10,560 nucleotides of DNA from Acanthamoeba sp. SK_2022b (Eukaryota > Discosea > Longamoebia > Acanthamoebidae). The notes below the pieces were generated by a model. The model did no database searches. It worked only from the letters and a program-made list of their open reading frames with translations, and had not been told where the DNA came from. Positions within the stretch are counted from its first letter, which is position 1. The number at the start of each line of letters is the position of its first letter. Shown one piece after another: positions 1 through 6,908 of the stretch. The position numbers were made by a program, and so were the translations under genes. Location of the stretch: positions 1-10,560 of the forward strand of contig JANDJZ010000976.1 of assembly GCA_027943245.1 (NCBI GenBank), read 5' to 3'.

Positions 1-254
1 CCTCTCCTTCGTTCGGCCTGTACAGTGAGCCCTCGTCCTCCTCCCCCCCCCCTTTCTCGATGCGAAGAAGGACAAACACACATTACACAACATCGACAAC
101 CTTCTCGGCGTGACGTCCCCCCCCAAATGGAAGCTTCTACGGAAGCGTGGTCTTGGGGGCGCCTTCCTTTTCGCACGCGGGCATTTCGGACCCACAGAAG
201 GAGGCGGAGCCACAGGAGATCGATAGATAGTTTCGGTATCTGCACTTACGCGAT
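1..254 (+). other. 5' leader / upstream region of the MOSC gene
   Basis: No protein-coding exon of a recognisable family was found here. The stretch is rich in C, with tracts of 10 C (43-52) and 8 C (117-124). Such tracts otherwise occur in introns in this window, so part of this stretch may be intronic or 5' UTR; a possible donor GTGAGC lies at 25-30. A TGACGTC core (CRE/bZIP-like) lies at 111-117, but 7 bases occur easily by chance. Two short upstream ORFs start at 60 and 127 and are listed separately. The end of a neighbouring gene to the left cannot be excluded. Confidence 0.4.
60..113 (+). other. upstream ORF 1 (17 codons) before the MOSC gene
   Basis: ATG at 60-62 opens a 17-codon frame rich in Thr, Arg and His that ends at TGA 111-113. 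It would sit in the 5' UTR only if transcription starts before it, which the sequence cannot show. No homology is claimed for the peptide. Confidence 0.2.
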
Positions 255-258
255 ATGA
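127..258 (+). other. upstream ORF 2 (43 codons) overlapping the MOSC start by ATGA
   Basis: ATG at 127-129 opens a 43-codon frame (Arg-rich in the middle) whose TGA at 256-258 overlaps the MOSC gene's ATG at 255-257 in the tetranucleotide ATGA. This spacing is the classical termination-reinitiation arrangement, so it could regulate translation of the downstream gene. That the mRNA includes this ATG is inference. It could also be a chance frame, or be interrupted by an unseen 5' intron. Confidence 0.25.
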
Positions 259-2034
259 ACACGCTGTGGTGGCCCTGGTGGTGGTGGTCCCTGCTCGGCG
301 CCCTCGCCGGCGCTATCGCCGCGCCCTGGGGCGGAGACGCCTTGCACCTGTCCCTCCTGCTCAGTGCCGGCGCTGCAGCCGCCGCGGTGGCTGCCGCGGC
401 CTTTGCCGCTCGCTGGGCGGAAGATGATGGCAACTCGTCACCGGGCGGCACCTCTGCCGTGCACTATCGCGTCACTGATCTCGTAGTCTACCCCATCAAG
501 GTGCCAACCCCAATCCATCTTTATTTTATATTTAATTTTTTTAAATTTAATTTTGCACTTGTTTGGGACTGCAGTCTACTGTCTCTTTCTGACCTGCTGG
601 TGGTGTGGTGGTGATGCAAGTCATGTGCGGGCACCTCCCTCACCGAAGCCACCTTCGACGCTCATGGCTTTGAACACGACCGTCGCTGGATGATCGTCTC
701 CGACCCGGCGACGTCGTCGTCGTCTTCGTCGTCGCCCCTCTTCTTCGTAACGCAGCGCGTGTGTCCGGCCCTCGCTCTCGTGGCTCCTCGGCTCACGGCC
801 ACCGCCCTCCTCGTCGACGCTCCCCACATGCCCACCCTACACGTGCGTGCCATCGCCCCACCGCCTTGGCCCCAAAGAGGAGGAGGGGGGGGGGCTACTT
901 CCTCACGCCTCGCGGCCATCCACACAACACGCAGGTGGAGCTCAAGGGCCAGGCGCACGTGGCGCGCATGGAAAAGATGCGCAAGGAGCTCGGCCTCGTC
1001 CACCCGCCCGAGGTGGAGAAGAGGCTGGCCGAGGAGGCCAAGCGGAGGCACGACGAGCAAGAGGAAGTGCAGGTCGCCATCTGGTCCGACAAGGTGCCCG
1101 CCATCGACGAGGGAGAAGAGGTGCACCCCACCCACCCCCAACCACCCCCCCTCCCCTCTCGCGAGGCGGAGCCCTCACCGCGCGGGGGGGGGGGTTCGTT
1201 CAGGCGGCCAAGTGGTTCAGCAAATACCTCAACCGGCCCGTTCGGCTGGTCCGCGTGCCCGACGACAACAAGCGCCTCGTGCCCCAGGTGCGACCACCAC
1301 GTCTAAGCTTCGTCGTTGCGCAGTTTCCTCCAAACGCATGAGCGGCGCGGGCATGCCGCTTACTCTCGGGGGGGGGGTCGTCCATGTCAGGACTATCGCG
1401 TGGATGGGGTGGCCAACACCGTGGGCTTTGGGGATGGTGCGTAGGACAACGCTCCACGTTTGCTGCTTGCCGGCCACCTTAACAAAGCTTTGGGCGCGGG
1501 GCGTGACCCGCAGGCTTCCCGTTCCTGTTGGCCTCCAAGGGGTCCCTCGCCGGCCTGAACCGGGAGCTGCCGGCGCCGGTGCCGATGAACAGGTTCAGGC
1601 CCAACATCGTGGTGGCCGCGGCCAGTGGGCGACCCGAGGACGACGTGCCCTTCGCGGAGGACACCTGGGGGCTCATCCGGATCGGTTCCCACGAGATGCA
1701 CGTCGTCAAGCCCTGCACCCGCTGCAAGCTCACCACGGTCGACCAGGTGCCACCCGCCCTTTGCCCCCCCCCCCAAATTGGCGCTGCCCTCACCCCTTGG
1801 GGGTTGCTTGCTGTGGGGCGGGGCTCGCTCGGACCACAGACCAAGGGCGAGTTCGGGCAAGACCAGGAGCCCCTGCGCACTCTACGGCGAGTGCGAGCAT
1901 CGCCCGACGGGAAGGAAGTCTACTTTGGGCAGAACCTGATCCACACCTCCGCCAGCGGAACGGTGCGCGTGGGAGACGTCGTGCGCGTGCTCCGACCCAC
2001 CCAGCAGCCGCTGGCCCTTCGCCCTGTCGAGTAG
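255..2034 (+). CDS. Membrane-anchored MOSC-domain molybdoenzyme (mARC/YcbX family)
   Basis: Exons: 255-500, 621-842, 935-1120, 1204-1287, 1391-1436, 1514-1746, 1840-2034; 403 aa, stop TAG. All six introns are GT-AG and phases chain without a break (phase 0 except intron 5). Family knowledge: mARC proteins hold a molybdenum cofactor and reduce N-hydroxylated substrates with cytochrome b5 and its reductase, usually at the outer mitochondrial membrane. Seen: residues 1-55 hold a Trp cluster and two hydrophobic stretches, fitting an N-terminal signal-anchor. From about residue 73 comes the MOSC N-terminal barrel (VYPIKSCAG, GFEHDRRWMIV, then WSDKVPAIDEGEE), next AKWFSKYLNRPVRLVRVPDD, then the MOSC core with MNRFRPNIVV and KPCTRCKLTTVDQ (C329/C332 region, the cofactor-ligand motif), ending YFGQNL...GTVRVGDVVRVL. 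A Ser run (about residues 114-120) lengthens one loop. Length is somewhat above the roughly 340 aa of animal mARC. Substrate and location are inferred. Confidence 0.9.
501..620 (+). other. AT-rich intron 1 of the MOSC gene
   Basis: This GT-AG intron separates VYPIK from SCAGTSL, the junction expected inside the MOSC N-terminal domain. Unlike its G-rich sister introns it carries an AT-only-like island (519-556), which stands out in GC-rich DNA. Reading through it meets a TGA at 612-614, so retention would truncate the protein. Confidence 0.85.
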
Positions 2035-2202
2035 TAGGAAGATGATGATCGCTCCTTCTATCCTGAGCAACATTGTACGCTACGTTGGCACCTCGCGGTT
2101 GCTCAAACGTAGCGGCGCAACACTAAACGCTACGTTTGCACCTCACGGTTGCTCGAAAGTAGCGGCAGAGAGAGAAGCGACAACAGCAGGCTATCTAGAG
2201 CC
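2035..2202. other. convergent intergenic spacer
   Basis: This 168-bp gap separates the stop of the MOSC gene (2034, +) from the stop of the SUKH gene (2203, -). It must contain both 3' UTRs, which may overlap. No AATAAA signal was seen on either strand in the gap. Apart from the 50-bp tandem repeat nothing else was recognised. Confidence 0.7.
2067..2166. repeat. 50-bp tandem duplication with inverted-repeat arms
   Basis: Two adjacent 50-bp units, 2067-2116 and 2117-2166, match at 43 of 50 positions by eye. Unit 1 contains a perfect 9-bp inverted repeat, CGCTACGTT (2078-2086) against AACGTAGCG (2106-2114), with a 19-nt loop; a second nested pair is GAGCAAC (2065-2071) with GTTGCTC (2098-2104). 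The second arm of unit 1 can also pair with the first arm of unit 2 (2128-2136). In unit 2 the far arm has one mismatch (2158). The block fills the gap between the stop codons of two convergent genes, so a role in 3' processing or termination is possible but unproven. Confidence 0.85.
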
Positions 2203-2759
2203 TCATTTATGTGCAGTTGCAGTTGCCGTGTTGTGATAATGGGATGGCGAAGAAGCCGTGTGATGGCACAGCCACTCGGTGAAGGCGGAGCCATCTTCCT
2301 CGCCTCCGGTCTGGCCCACGAAGCGCTCCAATAGGCTGCGTGTTTGGGGGGGGGGGCACGCAACAAAACGTTTTGTTGCACGAGATGAGAGGCGGGACGG
2401 GAACTCGGGAAGGGGAGCGAGGGGAGGGGAACCTGAAAAAATGGCCCAAAGAACGAGCGAGGAAGTGATCCTCCTGTGCGTTGGAGACCATGTACCTGCC
2501 CGGGAGAGAGAGAGAGAGAGAGAGAGAAAGCGTTAATTTGATCAAACGATCTGGCTGAGTCGGCCACGGCACTTTGGGCAGCAAATGGAAAAGACAGGCG
2601 AGCACGTGCCTCAGCTGGCCGTAGTAGGGGCTCGATGGGGAGCAATTGATGAAGAAAAAGGTGCCCTCGGATTCGCAGCCCAGGGGCAACCACGTGGGCC
2701 ACGCGCAGCAGTTCTCCTTCGGCAGGCCCTTCCTCTCCTGCACCTCCACCCTGCCCCGT

Positions 2760-2824
<65 letters not shown>

Positions 2825-4032
2825 GAGAGAGTTGAGTTCAATTGAAGGGCGGGAGTGGTGTTGATTGGGAGGAGGAGGGTGATGATGGCCATCTCCTATC
2901 ACCCACTCACTGGGGATGCGTGCGGTGAGATTGTACCAGTCTTGCACGAGGTCCTCGTCGCCAAACACGCCGGGTAAGGACTTGAGGCAGAGGGTGAGAG
3001 GCCACAGGTTGACTCCTCTGGTCCAGGCCTCATCGCCCGACAGGCTGAGCCCATCAAACAGCGAGTAGAACTCCTGTGCCCCGTCCCCCAGCACCCGCTC
3101 CGAGCGTGAGGATGGCCATCGTTGCTATCCCTCCGACCACCACCATTGCGATAATAATTTAAATAATAATTATAATAATTATAATAATAGGGAATCCTCG
3201 GGGGGGGGCTTGCCTTGAGCTGCCAGTGGAAGCGCAGGTGGAGTGTCGAGTCGGAGTGAGAAGGGACGTAGCCGCCTTCGAATTGGATCACTTGCCCCAG
3301 GGTGAGGGGCTTGCACACCACCACGCACTTTTGTGACACGCGCACCATCTTCTCCTGCACTGTGCGCACACAGCTTCTTCGTTTAACATGCACGCACGCA
3401 CGCACACATACACACAACACGCTCGCTTTTGGGCGCGCGCGGTGGAGGATTTACGTTTCTTCCTGCAGAGACGCGGCCATGAAAGAGTTATTGGGGGGGG
3501 GAGGCAAGGGGCAGCAGCATCAACATCACAGCCTCCCCTCCACGCCATCGCTACAAGGGGGGAGGGGGAGGGGAGCTGGGACAGTGGCGAACCTGGCGGC
3601 GGCGTGGCGGAGGAGAACGGTGAGGTCGTGGGGAAGGCAAGGGACGAGGAGACGCCAGGCGGGGTCGAGGACGGTCTGGCGCGCGGCGAGGGAGGTGAGG
3701 CGCTCCACCCGCCACTCGCCTGCCACGCCCCACGCGCCACCATCGGCCGTCTCCCTCCACTCCTCCTCGCGCACCGGCGGCGCGTTGGCTGGCGGAGGGG
3801 GTCCTGCCCCCTCTCCCTGCCGGCACTGGTCGCAGCCGCCACCGCCCAGGGGGCGGCAATGCTGCGAACAATTCACTGTAGAGAGGGGGGGGGCAGCAGC
3901 ATGGAGGGGTGTTACAGTTTATAAAATCTATATAAAACACAACAAGGAGAGAGAGAGAGAGGAGAGGGGCGTACTACCCTCGCTGTAGGTGACCTCAGTG
4001 GCCGCCTGCTGCTGCTGTTGTGTCGTCGCCAT
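2203..4032 (-). CDS. SMI1/KNR4 (SUKH) domain protein
   Basis: Proposed exons in coding order: 4032-3978, 3875-3593, 3462-3455 (8-nt microexon, uncertain), 3359-3214, 3097-2937 (end uncertain), 2750-2610, 2495-2433, 2335-2203; 329 aa, frame kept throughout. Role of the family: SUKH folds are scaffold or immunity modules, and yeast Knr4/Smi1 links cell-wall signalling. Seen: Gln5 near the start; a Cys cluster C21-x3-C-x7-C-x2-C; a charged Trp-rich helical stretch (EEWRETADGG onwards); then the SUKH-like core with EFYSLFDGLSLSG (about 173-185), NCCAWPTWLPLG (about 231-242), FFFINCSPSSPYYGQ (about 249-263) and the closing helix FLARSLGHFFSLLERF. The last motif forms only when the intron at 2432-2336 is removed, which supports the model. 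Two introns begin with GC. At the exon 5/6 junction a strong unused donor GTGAGT (2910) would break frame. Assignment rests on remembered motif shape; function is unknown. Confidence 0.65.
2496..2609 (-). other. GC-AG intron in the SUKH gene (114 nt)
   Basis: The exon ends CTGAG and the intron opens GCACGT; it closes with a CT-repeat tract and GGCAG. Splicing gives GQL-R-YMVSN in frame. No GT donor with the needed phase lies nearby. The intron is 114 nt, a multiple of three, and has no stop in frame, so retention would add 38 residues rather than truncate. Confidence 0.6.
2504..2527. repeat. (GA)12 dinucleotide repeat
   Basis: On the coding (-) strand this is a CT run 8 nt before the GGCAG acceptor of the intron 2609-2496, where it serves as the polypyrimidine tract. 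Confidence 0.9.
2762..2823. repeat. (GT)31 microsatellite
   Basis: A perfect 62-nt GT run on the + strand. On the coding strand of the SUKH gene it is (AC)31 and ends 11 nt before the GGGCAG acceptor of the intron before exon 2750-2610. It replaces the pyrimidine tract expected there with a purine/pyrimidine alternation. Confidence 0.97.
3098..3213 (-). other. GC-AG intron in the SUKH gene (116 nt)
   Basis: The exon ends CTCAAG and the intron opens GCAAGC, close to the known GC-donor consensus AG|GCAAGT. It contains a 9-nt C tract on the coding strand and an ATT/AAT-rich island (about 3146-3190), and ends GGAG. Splicing joins FHWQLK to RVLGDGAQEF in phase 0. Reading through gives a Tyr/Asn low-complexity stretch, unlike the flanking protein. 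Confidence 0.65.
3947..3960. repeat. (GA)7 dinucleotide repeat
   Basis: A short run within intron 1 of the SUKH gene (3977-3876), a CT run on the coding strand. Two more introns in the window carry the same motif as their pyrimidine tract. Confidence 0.85.
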
Positions 4033-4259
4033 TACGTTACGACGTAATCAGTTTCAACTCTGGGTTGGGCCGTGTGCACAGCCTCCTCCTCGCCACCGTG
4101 GCGCCATGGCCCAACGAGTCTTGCGCACAACGAGCGAGGAAAAGCCGGCCGCTTTCCTGCTGGCGTGCCGTACTTCTCGCTGTGGTTTTTTTTTTTTTTG
4201 AATTTGATTTTTTGTTGCTTTGTTTGTTTTTATGTCGACCGCACCACACGTGGGGGGAA
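4033..4259. other. spacer between the FAD-monooxygenase-like gene and the SUKH gene
   Basis: Read on the - strand this gap holds the 3' UTR of the monooxygenase-like gene and the promoter/5' UTR of the SUKH gene. It contains an A-rich stretch including a run of about 13 A (T on the + strand, about 4187-4199). A 17-codon upstream ORF opens at ATG 4106-4104 and ends TGA at about 4053, some 20 nt before the SUKH start codon. No other gene was recognised. Confidence 0.5.
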
Positions 4260-6693
4260 TCAGACAAGGGGGCGGGAGAGAGCAGAGTGACGGCGGGCGA
4301 AGGAGAAGCGGCCGGGTCCGGTCATCCAGAGGTTGCGGAAGGCGAGCTGCCAGCGGCCGGTCTTGGTGGCGTCGGTGTGCACGCTCCAGGCCCAGTCTTG
4401 GGCAGCCTGCACGCGGGGCATGCGGCGGGCTGCGTAGGAGGCCAGGCCATCGGCCAATTGCGGGTGAGAGGCGAGGGCGTGGGCGAGCACGGCAGCGTCC
4501 TCGATGGGGAGGGCGGCCTCGTGGAAGGGGAGGGGCATCGTGCTGTAGGCACCCGAACCCAGCAGAGCCACGCGCCCCTTGTGGTGGACCCACTGCTTGA
4601 TGCGCATGTCCCGCGGGTAGTGCACCCAGCACATGTGGTCGTTCTGCTCCACCTGCTGCAGCACCGTGCGCATGTTGAATCCCTTCTCGAAGCCCGCGCC
4701 CAATCCCGGCCACTCGCGCGCATCCCTCACGCCTCCCTTCAAAAACGGCGCCATATCCGCCCTGCCCACCAGGAATATATAAATAAATTATAAAATAATT
4801 AATTAAACAAACATATAATAATAATAATAATAAAAACGCACGCACGACACGAGATGGTGAGCCGTCGGGAGCAGCGCGACACATGAGGTACCACCACCAC
4901 CACCAACGCGATGTTGATGATACGGCGACGGTGCACGCACCTGTGGGTGCCCCAGAAGTAGAGGAGGTCCTCGGGCATGGGAATATAGCCCGCTCGGTTC
5001 CCGAGTCCCCTGCGCGCATGGGCGGGCGAGAATTGGGAGGGAGCAAACAAACAAACAAACAAACAAAGACGCAGGAGAGCAGGCCGATCAGCAACCGCCG
5101 GCCCACACGCATGCGACAAGCACACAAAGGAGAGGGCCAAGGGCAACGCACAAGACATCCACGGCCAGGTCGGGAGCGATCGTGAAGGGGCGCGTGAGGT
5201 AGGTGCTCCACACCCCGTAGGCTCCCACTTGTGTGGTAGTCATGTAGGGGTTGAGGTAGATCTCCTCCTTGAGGACGTTCGGGGTGTTCTGTTGATGGCG
5301 TTGGGCGTTGGGTCAATGCGAAGAAGGGGTGGGTAGAAGAGGGGGGGGTTGGGCGGGGCGGGGCGTGGGTTACCCCCGAATTCACGCTGTCGGCCAGCAC
5401 GATGAGGTCGTAGTCCCGGCTGCCCAGCTTCGTGTCTTTGAACGAGCATCGCACGCCTGCCCCCTCCTTGTCCTGTCGCACGCAAATCGGGCCGACGCCA
5501 GGTCAGCCCCTCGCCTTTCCCGTCGCCCTTCACTGCGTTCTTTCTCTTCATCTGCCCTGCGTTTCTTGTTGCCGCCGCCGCCGCTGCTGCGTTCATCTTT
5601 TGCATCACTGGATGGGAAGGGGGAAGCGAACGCGCATGGTGAGGATGGCGGTGGCTCTGTTGATGCGGCCCCCACGAGCCTCCCAGCTTTCCGCCAGCAA
5701 CTACATCGAATGCACCGCGGGTCACGGCACGGCACGGCAAGGAAAAGTCAGTCCGTAAGAAGCAGGCCTGTGGGAGGAGAGAGAGAGAGAGAGAGAGAGG
5801 CTCGGCTGCACGATGCGGGCCATGCGCGTGTGCCGTGAGGCGGGTGGGGTGGGGAGGGCACGTGCCTCGGCGAGAGCGAAGGTGGGGATAGCGACGGCTC
5901 CCGCGGCTTGGCCCTGCGCTGCCGGTTCAAAGCTTTGCTGGTGGATCGTTTTTCCCGAGTAGAGGCCCGTGACGGTCTTGCTCAGGACCGCTCCTTCCCG
6001 CTCGAGCTCCGACCGCAGCCCGAGGCCCTGCATGACGCGCAACGCGTCGCCCGACACCACCGCGCCTCTCCCTGTGCCCCACCAACGAGTTGAGCCATTC
6101 CCCCCCCCCCCAAGCCCCCGTTCGTTGTTTTTCCCCCCCCCAGGTCAGACGTGTCGCGCGGCGGCCATGACGCGGCACGCTGGCTCGATGGCCGCCAAAC
6201 TCCACGCGTGGTCCGGGACAGGGACGCGTACCCGTGAGGCGGTCGAAGTTGGTGTCCGCCTCCACCACGTCGGCATAAATGCCTCTGGCTCTGAGGCAGT
6301 GCGCTGCAGCACACCCACACGCCAGGAGAGAGACGAAAGATGCAAGTGTATGCGCGAGGGGGGGGGGAGGATAAAAGCAGGAGGCAGAAAGTGAGAAAGA
6401 TGAAGCCCGGGATCTCGGGCATCGCAGATGGGGCCACACGCACCGAGGGTAAGACCACCCACGGAGGCGCCGGAGATGAGGACACGGAGAGGGCCGCCCT
6501 CACGGCTCCGTATGGGAGCCACTGCCCGGCCGTCACTCGGCGCGGTGCTTGCCTTGCGAGAGGGCTCGCTCGTGAGCGCCGCCATCCGCAGCAGGGGCGT
6601 CACGCTGGCTGCCGGGAGGCCTCCACCCGTGATCACGGAGAAAGATGATGGCGTTCCTCGCGGGTTGCGGAGTGCTGCGTGCCTGAGCTTCAT
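4260..6693 (-). CDS. Class A FAD-dependent monooxygenase-like protein (possibly inactive)
   Basis: Exons in coding order: 6693-6444, 6303-6232, 6071-5812, 5700-5632, 5472-5374, 5288-5152, 5009-4941, 4761-4260; 485 aa, all GT-AG, frame kept. A second start at 6585 would give 449 aa; I kept the first ATG because the extra 36 residues are Arg-rich and lack acidic residues, like a mitochondrial presequence. Family: PHBM/UbiH-type flavoenzymes hydroxylate substrates with NAD(P)H and O2. Seen (numbering from 6585): Rossmann loop SGASVGG (38-44), ribose-binding acidic end VVEAD (E62), GDALRVMQGLGL after it, an LLAESWEARGG helix, the second motif as YDLIVLADSVNS (202-213), and the C-terminal FAD motif as GRVALLGSGAYSTMP (345-359) followed by LPIEDAAVLAHAL. 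Oddities: the usual D-G is D-S and the usual G-D-A-A-H is G-S-G-A-Y. Substrate unknown; the ends of exon 4 rest on phase and motif fit. Confidence 0.85.
4772..4836. repeat. AT-rich island with ATA/TAA repeats
   Basis: Lies inside intron 7 (4940-4762) of the monooxygenase-like gene and contains about six ATA/ATT-type triplet units plus AATTAATTAA. On the coding strand the T-rich part lies before the GGGCAG acceptor, so it may supply the pyrimidine tract and branch region. Confidence 0.8.
5044..5067. repeat. (CAAA)6 tetranucleotide repeat
   Basis: A perfect 24-nt run in intron 6 (5151-5010) of the monooxygenase-like gene. On the coding strand it reads (TTTG)6, a T-rich stretch about 35 nt before the GCGCAG acceptor. 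Confidence 0.95.
5777..5798. repeat. (GA)11 dinucleotide repeat
   Basis: Lies in intron 3 (5811-5701) of the monooxygenase-like gene and reads as a CT run on the coding strand. A CCCACAG just after it could act as an alternative acceptor, but the frame-compatible acceptor with family motif continuity is GATGTAG at 5703-5701. Confidence 0.9.
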
Positions 6694-6908
6694 CTCTGAT
6701 TTAATTAATCCACAAATGGATTGTTGTTAATTCTTGTTTTCTTGGCCCCCCTGCCTGGAAATGGCGCAAAAAAAAACTCGCTCGAGAAAAAGACAGAGAA
6801 AAAAAGGAAAAGGCCCGCCGTACCACCGCCCACACAACCGGCCCGGCGCAACAAGCCACCCACGGCAGCGCGCACAGTACCCCGCCCCACCCCCCCTCTC
6901 TCGACCCG
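6694..6908. promoter_or_regulatory. divergent promoter region between the FAD gene and the EF-hand kinase gene
   Basis: The two start codons (6693 on -, 6909 on +) are 215 bp apart and point away from each other, so this stretch must hold both 5' UTRs and probably a shared bidirectional promoter. The left part is AT-rich (TTAATTAATC at 6701-6710) and includes a 6-bp inverted repeat, AATCCA (6707-6712) and TGGATT (6717-6722). An A-rich part follows (about 6769-6817) and a C-rich run leads into the kinase start. No convincing TATA box was seen. If the monooxygenase starts at 6585 the region widens to 323 bp. Confidence 0.6.

Noticed and set aside
690..2045. A 451-codon open frame on the + strand
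   Set aside because: Its first part is exon 2 of the MOSC gene, but after 842 it reads intron and out-of-frame exon sequence into Arg/Pro/Ala low-complexity protein; the motif-bearing frames are joined by splicing instead.
2067..2166. Two repeat units considered as a CRISPR array
   Set aside because: Only two directly abutting units without spacers, in intron-containing eukaryotic DNA.
2207..3094. A 295-codon - strand frame as a single exon
   Set aside because: It contains real SUKH exon sequence but also a long His/Thr repeat from the (AC)31 tract and a wrong-frame C-terminus. The better C-terminal helix appears only after removing introns.
3302..3988. Long + strand frames opposite the SUKH gene
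   Set aside because: They give Arg/Gly/Pro/Ser-rich low-complexity protein without recognisable motifs and are antisense shadows of GC-rich exons and introns.
4032..4260. Joining the FAD gene and the SUKH gene into one - strand gene
   Set aside because: The FAD exon 8 has a stop at 4260 after the expected C-terminal helix, and the SUKH gene has its own ATG with a good first exon. No splice pair linking them was needed.
4054..5481. A 475-codon open frame on the - strand
   Set aside because: Only its first part (to about 5374) matches the FAD protein; the rest runs through introns and switches away from the frame that carries family motifs. It is a chance long frame in GC-rich DNA.
6701..6722. 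AT-rich palindrome in the divergent promoter as a specific operator
   Set aside because: Six-bp arms with a 4-nt loop are expected by chance in AT-rich DNA; noted only as part of the promoter region.
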